A stretch of DNA of 64,000 bases from Hasllibacter sp963833115 (lineage in GTDB: Bacteria; Pseudomonadota; Alphaproteobacteria; Rhodobacterales; Rhodobacteraceae): contig CAWHWS010000002.1 of NCBI GenBank assembly GCA_963833115.1, forward strand, positions 1,364,001-1,428,000. Direction: 5' to 3'. Below are positions 41,994-51,069 of this stretch, in pieces. The notes under the pieces are model-generated. The model saw only the letters and a program-made list of their open reading frames with translations, did not search any database and was not told where the DNA came from. Position 1 is the first letter of the stretch. Each line of letters starts with the position of its first letter. The translations under genes and the position numbers were made by a program.

Positions 41994-43194
41994 CGAGATG
42001 TTCGACGCGCAGCTCGATGCGCTGAAGGCCGAAGGGAACTACCGCCACTTCGCCGAGCTGGAGCGCCGCGTCGGCGCCTTCCCGGCCGCGGCGCACCATG
42101 GCGAGGGGCCCGGCGAGGTCACCATCTGGTGCTCGAACGATTATCTCGGGATGGGCCACAACCGCGCCGTGATCGACGCGATGTGCGACACCGCCCGCGC
42201 CGCCGGCGCCGGCGCGGGCGGCACGCGCAACATCTCCGGCACCGCGCGCCATCACGCCGAGCTCGAGGGCGAGCTCGCGGACCTGCACGGCAAGGCCGCG
42301 GCGCTCCTCTTCACCTCGGGCTACGTCAGCAACTGGGCCTCGCTCAGCGTCCTGGGCGCGCGCCTGCCCAACGCCGTGATCCTGTCGGACGAGAAGAACC
42401 ACGCGAGCATGATCGAGGGCATCCGCCATTCGCGCGCCGAGAAGGTCCTCTGGCGCCACAACGATCCCGCCGATCTCGACCGCAAGCTCGCCGCCCTGCC
42501 GGCCGAGGCGACCAAGATCGTCGCCTTCGAGAGCGTCTACTCCATGGACGGCGACATCGCGCCCATCGCCGAGATCCTGGACGTGTGCGAGGCGCACGGC
42601 GCGATGAGCTATCTCGACGAGGTGCACGCGGTCGGCATGTACGGCCCGCGCGGCGGCGGCGTCGCGGAGCGCGAGGGGCTGATGGACCGCGTGACCCTGA
42701 TCGAGGGGACGCTGGGCAAGGCGTTCGGCGTCGTCGGCGGCTACGTCGCGGGCTCGGCCTCGCTCGTCGACTTCATCCGCTCCTTCGCCTCGGGCTTCAT
42801 CTTCACCACCGCCCTGCCGCCCGCCTGCGCCGCGGCGGCGACCGCGAGCGTGCGGCATCTCAAGGCCTCGGAGGTGGAGCGCGCCGGGCAGCGCCGCGCG
42901 GTCGCCTACCTGCGCCGGGCGCTCGACCGCGCCGGCATCCCCCACCTGCCCAACGAGAGCCATATCGTGCCCGTGCCCATCGGCGACGCCGTGAAATGCA
43001 AGATGATCTCCGATATCCTGCTGCGCGAGCACGGCATCTACGTGCAGCCCATCAACTACCCCACCGTGCCGATGGGCACCGAACGCTTGCGCTTCACGCC
43101 GGGCCCCAAGCACGGGCCGGCCGAGATCGACCGCCTCGTCGGCGCGCTCTCCGAGCTGTGGTGCCAGTGCGCCCTTTCCCGTGCCGTGGCGTGA
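41983..43194 (+). CDS. hemA: 5-aminolevulinate synthase
   Basis: A 403-residue PLP enzyme that condenses glycine and succinyl-CoA, the first step of tetrapyrrole synthesis in alphaproteobacteria. Landmarks are NDYLGMGHNRAVIDAM, GTRNISGTARHHAELE and the PLP lysine in EGTLGKAFGVVGGYVAGS. The C-terminal NYPTVPMGTERLRFTPGP is typical. Start MGFDEMFDAQLDALKAEG at 41983 has a GGGGGAA site. Being in the photosynthesis operon, this copy is tied to bacteriochlorophyll demand. Confidence 0.97.
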   Translation: MGFDEMFDAQLDALKAEGNYRHFAELERRVGAFPAAAHHGEGPGEVTIWCSNDYLGMGHNRAVIDAMCDTARAAGAGAGGTRNISGTARHHAELEGELADLHGKAAALLFTSGYVSNWASLSVLGARLPNAVILSDEKNHASMIEGIRHSRAEKVLWRHNDPADLDRKLAALPAEATKIVAFESVYSMDGDIAPIAEILDVCEAHGAMSYLDEVHAVGMYGPRGGGVAEREGLMDRVTLIEGTLGKAFGVVGGYVAGSASLVDFIRSFASGFIFTTALPPACAAAATASVRHLKASEVERAGQRRAVAYLRRALDRAGIPHLPNESHIVPVPIGDAVKCKMISDILLREHGIYVQPINYPTVPMGTERLRFTPGPKHGPAEIDRLVGALSELWCQCALSRAVA

Positions 43195-43343
43195 GGCGCG
43201 TCATCGCATGACCCAGCGCCCGAAAGCCCCCCGGCGGGCATGTCATCCCGCTTGCCGGCATGTCACACGAAGCTAGCTGATCGCCTGGAACGAACGCCCG
43301 GGATGGGGGGTTCGCAGACGACGCCACCCCTGGGAGGACCCAT

Positions 43344-43814
43344 ATGAGATACATCGCAACCCTGACCGCCGCTGCGCTCCTCGCGGCACCCGCCTTCGCC
43401 CAGACCTCCGGCGACGCCGCCGCCGGCGAGGAGGCGTTTTCGCAATGCGTCTCCTGCCACGTGGTGCAGAACGCGGAGGGCGAGACCCTCGCCGGCCGCA
43501 ACGCCAAGACCGGGCCGAACCTCTACGGCGTCGCCTTGCGGCAATACGGGGTGGTCGAGGACTTCCGCTACTCCGATTCGATGGTCGAGGCCGGCGAGGC
43601 GGGCAACGTCTGGACCGAGGCGAACTTCGTGCCCTACGTCCAGGACCCGACCGGCCACCTGCGCGAGGTGCTCGATAACCGGCGCGCGCGCGGCAAGATG
43701 ACCTACAAGCTGCGCGGCGGCGACGAGGAGGCGGCGAACCTCTACGCCTATCTCGTGTCGATCGGCCCGGAGCTCACCGAGGAGGAGCAGGGCCAGCTGA
43801 TGGGCGGCAGCTGA
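43344..43814 (+). CDS. cycA: Cytochrome c2
   Basis: A 156-residue periplasmic class I cytochrome that re-reduces the reaction centre. A signal peptide (MRYIATLTAAALLAAPAFA) ends at residue 19. Heme attaches at CVSCH (Cys35, Cys38, His39), and the distal Met ligand is in RGKMTYKLRGGDEEAANLYA. A GGGAGGA site precedes the ATG. It is 149 bp after hemA, so it may have its own promoter. A perfect 24-bp palindrome after the stop looks like its terminator. Confidence 0.95.
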   Translation: MRYIATLTAAALLAAPAFAQTSGDAAAGEEAFSQCVSCHVVQNAEGETLAGRNAKTGPNLYGVALRQYGVVEDFRYSDSMVEAGEAGNVWTEANFVPYVQDPTGHLREVLDNRRARGKMTYKLRGGDEEAANLYAYLVSIGPELTEEEQGQLMGGS

Positions 43815-43820
43815 GCCAGC

Positions 43821-43844
43821 GCCTCGGGGACGCGTCCCCGAGGC
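43821..43844 (+). terminator. Palindromic hairpin after cycA
   Basis: A 24-bp perfect palindrome starting GCCTCGGGGACG can form a 10-bp GC stem with a four-base loop, 6 bp after the cycA stop. There is no U-tract. It lies between convergent cycA and bchO, so it may end transcription from the left. A second palindrome, CGACGGGCGCGCCCGTCG (43871-43888), follows. Confidence 0.55.
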
Positions 43845-43981
43845 ATCGGACGAAGGGGGGGCGCGTCCGGCGACGGGCGCGCCCGTCGTTCGGGGGGGCG
43901 CCTCCGCGCGCCTCGGCCTGCGGCCTGCGCCGCGACGGACCCGGGGGGCCTCGCCCTGCGGGCATCGGCCCCGTGGCGCCG

Positions 43982-44821
43982 TCAACCGTCCATGTGGTCC
44001 AGGATCGCCGCCGCGACGTCCTCCGGCGCCTCCTCGTGCGCGAGATGCCCGAGCCCCGGCAGCGCCAGGGCCCGCGCCCGCGGCATCGTCCCCGCCGCCT
44101 CCACCGAGACCGAGGGCGGCACGGCGGCGTCTTCCTCCCCTGCGATCAGCAGGGTGGGAACGTCGATCGCCGCCAGATCGCGCCGCAGGGCGGAGAGCGA
44201 CCACCGCGCCATCATCCGCAGCGTCGCGTCGACATGCCCCCGGTCGGCGAAGAGCCGCGCGTAGCAATCCAGGCCGACGTCGTCGATCCGCGATCCGGTC
44301 GAGCGGAGGATCCCCTCGGCGCTCCGCCGCGTGGCCAGCCGGCTGATCGTCAGCGCCGTCAGGGGGTTGGCCGCCAGGAGGCGCGCCATGGCCGGGAAGA
44401 GGACGCCGGCGAGGCCGGGGAAGTCGCCGAGCGCGGCGTTGACGCAGGCGATCCGCGCCGGGCGCAGCGCGGACGCGAGCCGGAGCGCCACCGCACCCCC
44501 GGCCGAGTGCCCGACGATCGCCCTCGGCGCCCATCCCTGCGCCGCGCAGAGGGCGGCGATGTCCTCGGACACGAGGTCCAGCCCTTCGCGCCCGCGCGCG
44601 CCGCGCCGGGTGAACCCCTGACCCGGCAGGTCGATGGCGATGGTCCGGTGCGTGCGGGCGAGGATCGGCGCGACGTCCCGCCAGCTATGCGTGGCACCGC
44701 CCGCGCCGTGGATCAGGAGGATCGCGGCCCCCTCGCCCATGACCTGCACGTGCCAGTCGTGGACTCCGCGGACCTGCCTCGAATGCGCCGCGTGCGGCCA
44801 GTCCGGCGGCATCCGCATCAT
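43982..44821 (-). CDS. bchO: BchO, Mg-chelatase-associated alpha/beta hydrolase
   Basis: A 279-residue alpha/beta hydrolase always found beside bchI-bchD in purple bacteria; its exact reaction is not established. The oxyanion region is LIHGAGGATHSWRDVAP and the nucleophile elbow is VGHSAGGAVALRLA (Ser). The catalytic acid and His are in AGEEDAAVPPSVSVE and LPGLGHLAHEE. ATG at 44821 overlaps the bchD stop (ATGA). It is the last gene of the crtA-bchI-bchD-bchO operon. Confidence 0.92.
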   Translation of the reverse strand: MMRMPPDWPHAAHSRQVRGVHDWHVQVMGEGAAILLIHGAGGATHSWRDVAPILARTHRTIAIDLPGQGFTRRGARGREGLDLVSEDIAALCAAQGWAPRAIVGHSAGGAVALRLASALRPARIACVNAALGDFPGLAGVLFPAMARLLAANPLTALTISRLATRRSAEGILRSTGSRIDDVGLDCYARLFADRGHVDATLRMMARWSLSALRRDLAAIDVPTLLIAGEEDAAVPPSVSVEAAGTMPRARALALPGLGHLAHEEAPEDVAAAILDHMDG

Positions 44822-46473
44822 GCCAGCCCCGACACGGCGCGGCTCACCGCGCCGTCCGCCGCCCGGGGCAGGGCGAGGTGCCGCGCGCCCATCGTCCTGG
44901 CGAGCGCCTCGAGCGCGGGCGAGGGGCGCATCCCGGTGTCGAGAACGAGCGCCGGCAGGCGGTCCGCCCGGATGATCGCGGCCAGGCGCGCCGCGTCCTC
45001 GGCCGCCGCCGCCCGGTCGCCGCGCCCGTCCAGCGCCACGTTCGCGCGCCCGTCCGTGAGGAGCGCTATGGAGGGCGACAGGCCGCGGCCCGCCATGCGC
45101 CGCGCGAGCGCATGCGCCGCCGCGAGCCCCGCGGCCAACGGCGTGCCGCCTCCGCCGGGCAGCCCCGCGAGGCGGCGCTTGGCCTGCACCAGCGAGCGCG
45201 TCGGCGGCAGAGCGAGATCCGCCCCCGTGCCGCGGAACGTGATCAGGGCCACCTTGTCGCGCGAGGCGTAGGCCTCCGCCAGCAGGCGCTCGACCGCGCC
45301 CTTCGCCTCCGCGAGACGGGCGGCGGCGGCGCTGCCGGAGGCGTCCACCACGAAGATGAGCAACCGCTCGGCGCGCTCGCTGGCCCGCGCGAGGTGCACG
45401 TCGGAGGGCAGGACGACGACCGCGCGCGCCTCGCCCGGGCGGGCGCGGCGGATGGTCTGCCAGGGCGCGGCGCTGCGCAGGGTCGCTATGAGGTCGACGC
45501 GCGCGTCCGAGGTGAGCCGGCCGGGGCGGGAGGGCAGGGGCCGGCCGCGCCGCCCGGTCCGCGCCGCGCCCGCCCCCGCGCGCGGGGCGCCGAGGGCCGC
45601 GCCGGCCGCCATCGCCGCCAGCAGGCCGGGGGGCAGCATCGCCGACGCGGCGGCCAGCACCCTGTCGGGCAGGGGCCCGTCCGCCCCGTCATCCGGCCCC
45701 GGATCGGGCGGATCGTCTGCCGGCTCCGGCGGCGCGGGCTCCGCCTCCTCCGCCTCGGGAGCGGGCATCCGCGTCGCCCGGGGCACCAGGACGAGGGCGG
45801 CGGCCACGGCGAGGTCCTCCTCCTCGACCTCGTCCGCGGCGCGCAGGGCGGCGCTCGCACGGGCGGCCCGCAGCGCCAGGATCGGCGCGTCCATCCCCGC
45901 GACCCCGAGGCGCTCGGCCAGGGCGCAGACCGCCTCGAAGGCGGCCTCGGGGATCGCGACCTCCGGCAGGCCCGCGCGGGACGCCGCCGCGTCGTCCGCC
46001 GCCTGCGCCAGCCCAGGCGGTGGGCGCGCGCCCTCCGGCGCGGTCACGTGCAGCGCCAGCCGCGCGGTCAGGGCGCGGGGCGGAACCTCGGCGTCCTCCA
46101 GCCCTTCGTCGAGCGCCACGACGCAATGCCCGCCATCGTCGAGGGCGCGCGCCAGGATCGCCGCCGTCCCGGGCGGCATCCGCTCCGCTCCCGGCAGCAG
46201 GAACGCCCCCGGCGCCGCCAGCAGCCCCGGATCGTGGACCGGCCGCCCGGCCGCCAGGGTCGCGGCGAGGTCGAGCCCCCCGGTCAGGCGCGCGGGCTCG
46301 ATGCCCGCGGAGAGGCGCCGCAGGAGCGGCACGTCGAGGGCGGCGACGGCGGCGTCACGGATCGGCCCGGCGCGGGCGCGCAGGACCATGCCGCGCAGGC
46401 CCGCGGGATCGACCGAGAGGAGCGCCACGGCCCGGATCAGGAGCGCGGCGGCCGGATCGCCCTCGCCGCTCAT
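44818..46473 (-). CDS. bchD: Magnesium chelatase subunit D
   Basis: A 551-residue subunit that links the BchI motor ring to BchH. The N-terminal AAA-like domain (1-230) lacks a proper Walker A (DDGGHCVVALDEG keeps a Walker B-like piece), as expected for BchD. An acidic Pro-rich linker (EAEEAEPAPPEPADDPPDPG) follows. The C-terminal von Willebrand A domain has the MIDAS motif FVVDASGSAAAAR, with FRGTGADLALPPTRS and ALLTDGRANVALDG. Start ATG 46473 overlaps the bchI stop. Confidence 0.95.
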   Translation of the reverse strand: MSGEGDPAAALLIRAVALLSVDPAGLRGMVLRARAGPIRDAAVAALDVPLLRRLSAGIEPARLTGGLDLAATLAAGRPVHDPGLLAAPGAFLLPGAERMPPGTAAILARALDDGGHCVVALDEGLEDAEVPPRALTARLALHVTAPEGARPPPGLAQAADDAAASRAGLPEVAIPEAAFEAVCALAERLGVAGMDAPILALRAARASAALRAADEVEEEDLAVAAALVLVPRATRMPAPEAEEAEPAPPEPADDPPDPGPDDGADGPLPDRVLAAASAMLPPGLLAAMAAGAALGAPRAGAGAARTGRRGRPLPSRPGRLTSDARVDLIATLRSAAPWQTIRRARPGEARAVVVLPSDVHLARASERAERLLIFVVDASGSAAAARLAEAKGAVERLLAEAYASRDKVALITFRGTGADLALPPTRSLVQAKRRLAGLPGGGGTPLAAGLAAAHALARRMAGRGLSPSIALLTDGRANVALDGRGDRAAAAEDAARLAAIIRADRLPALVLDTGMRPSPALEALARTMGARHLALPRAADGAVSRAVSGLA

Positions 46474-47474
46474 GCGTCCCAGAGCTGCGCGATGGCGCGC
46501 GCCACCCGCGCGCCCGATCCCGCTTCGTCCAGCGGATCGCGCCGGAGCCTGTGGCGCAGGGCGGAGGGCGCCACCGCCCGGATCTGCGCCCGCCCGATCG
46601 CGTCCTCGCCCTCCAGCGCCGCGAGCGCCCGCGCCGCGCGCAGCAGCGTCAGCTCCCCGCGCAGCCCGTCCGAGCCGAGCGCGAGGCAGAGCTCGGCGCA
46701 GTCGCGCAGCGCCGCCTCGGGGGTCTCGATCCCCGCCAGGGCGCCGCGCGCCGCCACGATGCGTTTCCGCAGGGCCGCGTCCTCGCCCGACCACCGGCCG
46801 AGGAACGCGTCCCGGTCCCTTTCATAGGCGTCGCGCCGGCGGATCACCTCGACCCGCTCGTCGATCGTCGCCGGGCTGCCGACCTCGACCGACAGGCCGA
46901 ACCGGTCCAGGAGCTGCGGTCGCAGCTCCCCCTCCTCTGGGTTGCCCGAGCCGATCAGCACGAAGCGCGCGGCGTGCCGGATCGACAGCCCCTCGCGCTC
47001 GACCACGTTCTCCCCCGACTGCGCGACGTCCAGGAGGAGGTCCACCACGTGATCCTCCAGGAGGTTCACCTCGTCGATGTAGAGGAACCCCCGGTTCGCC
47101 CGCGCCAGCAGCCCCGGCTGGAACGCCTTCTCACCGCGCGTGAGCGCTCGCTCGATGTCGAGCGCGCCGGTCACCCGGTCCTCCGTCGCCCCGAGCGGCA
47201 GGTCCACGACCGGCGTCGGCCGCTCCGCGATCTCGGTCCCGGCCTCGGCCCAGTCCGGCACGTCCTCCACCCGCGCGGAGGCGACCGGACAGCCGACCAC
47301 CGCCAGGATCGGCGGCAGGAGGGCGGCGAGCGCGCGCACGGCGGTGGACTTGCCGGTGCCCCGGTCGCCGAAGACGAGGACGCCGCCGATCGCGGGGTCG
47401 ATCGCGGCGAGGATCACGGCGCGCTTCATCTCCTCCTGTCCGACGATGGCGGAGAAGGGGAACGGCTGCGTCAT
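46470..47474 (-). CDS. bchI: Magnesium chelatase subunit I (AAA+ ATPase)
   Basis: A 334-residue AAA+ motor that drives Mg2+ insertion with BchD and BchH. Walker A is GDRGTGKSTAVRAL (residues about 36-49), Walker B is FLYIDEVNLLEDHVVDLL and sensor 1 is VLIGSGNPEEGELRPQLLDR. The insertions typical of BchI (VDLPLGATEDRVTGALDIER) are present. Full length. Overlaps crtA upstream and bchD downstream by 4 bp each, so the three are translationally coupled. Confidence 0.97.
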   Translation of the reverse strand: MTQPFPFSAIVGQEEMKRAVILAAIDPAIGGVLVFGDRGTGKSTAVRALAALLPPILAVVGCPVASARVEDVPDWAEAGTEIAERPTPVVDLPLGATEDRVTGALDIERALTRGEKAFQPGLLARANRGFLYIDEVNLLEDHVVDLLLDVAQSGENVVEREGLSIRHAARFVLIGSGNPEEGELRPQLLDRFGLSVEVGSPATIDERVEVIRRRDAYERDRDAFLGRWSGEDAALRKRIVAARGALAGIETPEAALRDCAELCLALGSDGLRGELTLLRAARALAALEGEDAIGRAQIRAVAPSALRHRLRRDPLDEAGSGARVARAIAQLWDA

Positions 47475-48247
47475 GCGGTCCTCGCGCGGCTGGGGCGCGG
47501 CCGTGTCGCACGCGCCGCCGGGGAGGCCAAGCCGGCCAGCGGGTCCCGCCCCTCCCAGGTGCCCTCGACCGAGGTGACCGCGAGCCGGGCGTAGAGCTCC
47601 TCGGCGAACCAGTCGCCGGCGCGCACGGCGGCGATGGCGCGCCCGTGCGGCGTGTCACCGCGGGCGAAGCGCGTCATGGCCGCGGCGTCCGGCCAGATCG
47701 AGAACGTCACCTGGTGCAGCCAGGGCACCTCCCCGATCCCGACCTTCAACAGGACCGAGGGGTCGGTGCCGATCGCCGCGCTGATCCCCGGCACGCGCCG
47801 CCAGAACCGCGCGAGGTGCCGCGCCCGCACCGTCCCGCGCGTCAGAACCGCCATCGGCCCCGCCGCGGGCGAACCCCCCGCCCCGAACGGCGCCCGCCCG
47901 GACCACGTCCCCCGCACCGAAACGGGGCGCATGGTGCAGCGCAGGTGCTCGTCCGCACGCGCGCGCCAGGCGGGGAAGGGGGCGCGCGCCCGGCCCGCCT
48001 CGGCCGCGGCCGCGTCCTCCCAGACCGCGAGGATCGCCCAGTGCCGCGATTCGGGCCGCGCGTCGAACCCCTCTCCGGCGCCGGAGCCGCACAGCTTCCA
48101 GAAGGTCGGCCCCCCCGCCCGCATCAGGGGCAGTCGCGCGAAGCCCATCTGCGTGAAGGCCCAGGCGCGGTCCCGCACCCGCTCGAACCGATGCAGGTCG
48201 AGCGTCACGACGGGGCCGTCATGCGGCGGAACGGAGGCCTCTGGCAT
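47471..48247 (-). CDS. crtA: Spheroidene monooxygenase
   Basis: A 258-residue enzyme that adds the keto group turning spheroidene into spheroidenone under oxygen. Family segments are GPVVTLDLHRFERVRDRAW, GFARLPLMRAGGPTFWKLCG, GEVPWLHQVTFSIWPDAAAM and RFARGDTPHGRAIAAVRAGD. I choose ATG 48247 (MPEASVPPHDG). An earlier ATG at 48295 is only 6 bp from the PpsR box whose TTGACA would be the -35, so transcription probably starts after it. Divergent from crtI and first in the crtA-bchI-bchD-bchO operon. Confidence 0.93.
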   Translation of the reverse strand: MPEASVPPHDGPVVTLDLHRFERVRDRAWAFTQMGFARLPLMRAGGPTFWKLCGSGAGEGFDARPESRHWAILAVWEDAAAAEAGRARAPFPAWRARADEHLRCTMRPVSVRGTWSGRAPFGAGGSPAAGPMAVLTRGTVRARHLARFWRRVPGISAAIGTDPSVLLKVGIGEVPWLHQVTFSIWPDAAAMTRFARGDTPHGRAIAAVRAGDWFAEELYARLAVTSVEGTWEGRDPLAGLASPAARATRPRPSRARTA

Positions 48248-48300
48248 GGGGTCAGAGTGCCGCGGCACGGGGGCCTTGGAAAGGGGGCGAGACATGGTAT

Positions 48301-48318
48301 TGTCAACTTGACTAGACA
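48301..48318. promoter_or_regulatory. PpsR box between crtA and crtI
   Basis: TGTCAACTTGACTAGACA fits TGT-N12-ACA exactly. The left end is TTGACA on the minus strand (48306-48301), a -35 candidate for crtA; TTGACT (48308-48313) on the plus strand is a -35 candidate for crtI. One repressor box could therefore control both divergent operons. Confidence 0.8.
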
Positions 48319-48337
48319 GGTGGCCGGAGACGACACG

Positions 48338-49879
48338 ATGCGGATGGATCCAAGCGAGGGACGCCCGCGGGCGGTGGTGATCGGCGCGGGCCTGGGCGGG
48401 CTCGCCTCGGCGATGCGCCTGGGCGCCAAGGGCTACGCCGTCACCGTGCTGGACCGGCTGGACACGCCGGGCGGTCGCGGCTCGGCGCTCCATCGCGGCG
48501 GCCACCGCTTCGACCTGGGGCCGACGATCATCACCATGCCGGACCTCCTGCGCGACCTCTGGGCCGCCACGGGGCGCGATTTCGACGCCGAGATCGACCT
48601 GCGCGCGCTCGACCCGTTCTACGAGATCCGCTGGCCGGACGGCTCTACCTTCACCATGCGCTCCGGCCGCGAGGCGATGCGCGAGGAGGTGCGCCGCCTC
48701 TCGCCCGCCGACCTGCCGGGCTACGATCGGTTCCTGCGCGACGCCGAGGCGCGGTTCGAGGTCGGGTTCGTCGGCCTGGGGCGGCGCCCGATGCACCGGA
48801 TCGGCGACATGCTGAAGGTGCTGCCGACCTTCGCGCGCCTGCGCGCCGACCGCTCGCTGGCCGCCCACGCCGCCGCCCGCGTGCGCGACCCGCGGCTGCG
48901 CATGGCATTGAGCTTCCATCCCCTCTTCATCGGCGGCGATCCGTTCCGCGTGACCTCCATGTACGCGCTGGTCAGCCATCTCGAGGCCGAGCACGGCGTG
49001 CATTACGCCATCGGCGGCGTCGCCCGCATCGCCGAGGCGATGGCCCGCATCGTGCGCGAGCAGGGCGGGCGCGTGCGCCAGGGCGCCGAGGTCGACCGCA
49101 TCGCCGTCACGGACGGGCGGGCGCGCGGCGTCACCCTGACCACCGGAGAGAAGGTGGCGGCGGACGTCGTCGTCTCCAACGCCGATCCGGGGCACACCTA
49201 CGACCGCCTGATGCGGGACGTCCCGAAGAAGCGGTGGTCGCCGAGGAAGCTCGCCTCGCGCCGCTGGTCGATGGGGCTCTACGTCTGGTATTTCGGCACC
49301 AAGGGCACGCGCGGGATGTGGGGCGACGTGGGCCACCACACGATCCTCAACGGCCCCCGCTACGCCGGCCTGGTGCGCGACATCTTCCGGCGCGGCACGC
49401 TGTCGGAGGATTTCGCCCTCTACGTCCACCGCCCCTCCGTCACCGACCCGACCGTCGCGCCCGAGGGGGACGACACCTTCTACGTCCTCTCCTGCGTGCC
49501 GCATCTGGGCCATGCGAATCCCGTGGACTGGGACGCCATGCGCGCCCCCTACCGCGCCCGCATCCTCGCCGCGCTGGAGGAGGTCATGCCCGGCGTCGGC
49601 GCGCGGATCACCGAAGAAGAGGTCCTCGCCCCGCCCGACTTCCGCGACCGCTACCTGTCGCCCATGGGCGCGGGCTTCTCGATCGAGCCGCGCATCCTGC
49701 AATCGGCCTGGTTCCGGCCGCACAACGTGTCGGAGGAGGCGCGCGGGCTCTACCTCGTGGGGGCCGGCACCCATCCGGGCGCGGGCGTGCCCGGCGTCAT
49801 CGCCTCGGCCGAGGTGCTGGGACAGCTCGTGCCGGACGCGGCCGTGCGCGCCGTGCCCGCGGCGCTGGCCGCCGAATGA
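48338..49879 (+). CDS. crtI: Phytoene desaturase
   Basis: A 513-residue FAD enzyme that desaturates phytoene to neurosporene (three steps, as expected for the spheroidene pathway). The dinucleotide motif is VIGAGLGGLASAMRLGAKG followed by LDRLDTPGGRGSALHRGGH. The C-terminal family signature includes LVGAGTHPGAGVPGVIASAE. ATG at 48338 (MRMDPSEGRPRAV) is close behind the PpsR box; the Met two codons on is an alternative. Stop overlaps crtB (ATGA). Confidence 0.96.
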   Translation: MRMDPSEGRPRAVVIGAGLGGLASAMRLGAKGYAVTVLDRLDTPGGRGSALHRGGHRFDLGPTIITMPDLLRDLWAATGRDFDAEIDLRALDPFYEIRWPDGSTFTMRSGREAMREEVRRLSPADLPGYDRFLRDAEARFEVGFVGLGRRPMHRIGDMLKVLPTFARLRADRSLAAHAAARVRDPRLRMALSFHPLFIGGDPFRVTSMYALVSHLEAEHGVHYAIGGVARIAEAMARIVREQGGRVRQGAEVDRIAVTDGRARGVTLTTGEKVAADVVVSNADPGHTYDRLMRDVPKKRWSPRKLASRRWSMGLYVWYFGTKGTRGMWGDVGHHTILNGPRYAGLVRDIFRRGTLSEDFALYVHRPSVTDPTVAPEGDDTFYVLSCVPHLGHANPVDWDAMRAPYRARILAALEEVMPGVGARITEEEVLAPPDFRDRYLSPMGAGFSIEPRILQSAWFRPHNVSEEARGLYLVGAGTHPGAGVPGVIASAEVLGQLVPDAAVRAVPAALAAE

Positions 49880-50946
49880 TGGCGCGCGCCACGCCCCGCC
49901 TCGCCGGTCAGGCCTACGCCGCCGACATGGCCCATTGCCGGGACGCGATCCGCCACGGCTCGCTCTCCTTCCACGCGGCCTCGCGCCTGCTGCCCGCGCG
50001 GGTGCAGGGCCCGGCGCTCGCGCTCTACGCGTTCTGCCGGCTGGCGGACGACGCGGTGGATCTTTCGGACGATCCCGGCGGCGCGGTCCTGCGCCTGGGC
50101 GAGCGGCTGGACGCGGTCTATGCCGGCACCCCCCGCAACGCGCCCGCCGACCGCGCCTTCGCCGCCGTCGTCGAGGCGCACGAGATGCCCCGCGCCCTGC
50201 CGGACGCCCTCGTCGAGGGGCTGGCCTGGGACGCGCTGGGCCGCGAGTACCGAACGCTGGGCGAGCTGCACGACTACGCGGCGCGCGTCGCAGGGGCGGT
50301 CGGCGTGATGATGTGCGTCCTGATGGACGTGCGCGACCGTCACGCGCTCGCGCGGGCCTGCGACCTCGGCGCCGCGATGCAGCTCACCAACATCGCCCGC
50401 GACGTGGGCGAGGACGCCGGCCTGGGCCGGGTCTACCTGCCGCTGGGCTGGCTGGAGGAGGCGGGCGTGGACCGAGCGGCGTTCCTGGACGACCCGCGCC
50501 CGACCGACCCGGTGCGCGCCATGGTCCGGCGCCTCTTGGGCGAGGCGCGGCGGCTCTACCTGCGCTCGGAGGCCGGGATCGCGGCCCTCCCGCTGGCCGC
50601 GCGGCCGGGCATCTGGGCCGCGCGCCACGTCTACGCCGGCATCGGCGGCGCCGTCGCCCGCGCCGGGCACGACAGCGTCACCCGCCGGGCCCGCACGGGG
50701 CGCGCGGCCAAGGCCGGCTGGCTCGCGCTCTCCGGCGCCCGCGCCGCGGCCGGCGCCCTGATGCCGCGCGACGCCACGCTCTACGCCGCGCCCCTGCCGG
50801 CGGCCGCCTTCCTCGTCGACGCCGCGGCCGGCCCGCGCGCGGCGCCGGCCTGGGGCGAGGGCCGCGCCGGCGCCCTCATCGGCCTCTTCGCCCAGCTCGA
50901 GGCGCGAGACCGCGCCCATGCGTCCATGGGCCTGCCCGGCGAGTGA
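49876..50946 (+). CDS. crtB: Phytoene synthase
   Basis: A 356-residue squalene/phytoene synthase that joins two GGPP molecules. The two Asp-rich motifs are CRLADDAVDLSDD near residue 55 and LTNIARDVGEDAGLGRVYLP near residue 172. HGSLSFHAASRLLPARV is the usual N-terminal signature. The C-terminal 60 residues are an Ala-rich extension typical of Rhodobacter CrtB. ATG at 49876 overlaps the crtI stop. A strong hairpin follows the stop. Confidence 0.96.
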   Translation: MMARATPRLAGQAYAADMAHCRDAIRHGSLSFHAASRLLPARVQGPALALYAFCRLADDAVDLSDDPGGAVLRLGERLDAVYAGTPRNAPADRAFAAVVEAHEMPRALPDALVEGLAWDALGREYRTLGELHDYAARVAGAVGVMMCVLMDVRDRHALARACDLGAAMQLTNIARDVGEDAGLGRVYLPLGWLEEAGVDRAAFLDDPRPTDPVRAMVRRLLGEARRLYLRSEAGIAALPLAARPGIWAARHVYAGIGGAVARAGHDSVTRRARTGRAAKAGWLALSGARAAAGALMPRDATLYAAPLPAAAFLVDAAAGPRAAPAWGEGRAGALIGLFAQLEARDRAHASMGLPGE

Positions 50947-50947
50947 C

Positions 50948-50978
50948 GCGGAAAAATCCTTGAGCAAGGATTTTCCGC
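50948..50978 (+). terminator. Terminator-like hairpin after crtB
   Basis: GCGGAAAAATCCTTG and CAAGGATTTTCCGC form a 14-bp stem with one bulged A and a two-base loop, starting 2 bp after the crtB stop. The A/T run within the stem stands out in this GC-rich sequence. No U-tract follows. It probably ends crtIB transcripts, leaving tspO to its own promoter. Confidence 0.65.
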
Positions 50979-51069
50979 CCGGCCCGGCGGGCGGGCGCGA
51001 TCCCGGCGTGGCGCGCGCCCCGGTGCGGCCGCATGTCGCAATTCCCGCGCGCGGTGCTATATCGCGCGG

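Noticed and set aside
48245..48295. ATG 48295 as the crtA start
   Set aside because: It is only 6 bp from the PpsR box that contains the likely -35, so the mRNA would probably begin downstream of it; ATG 48247 gives the expected N-terminus.
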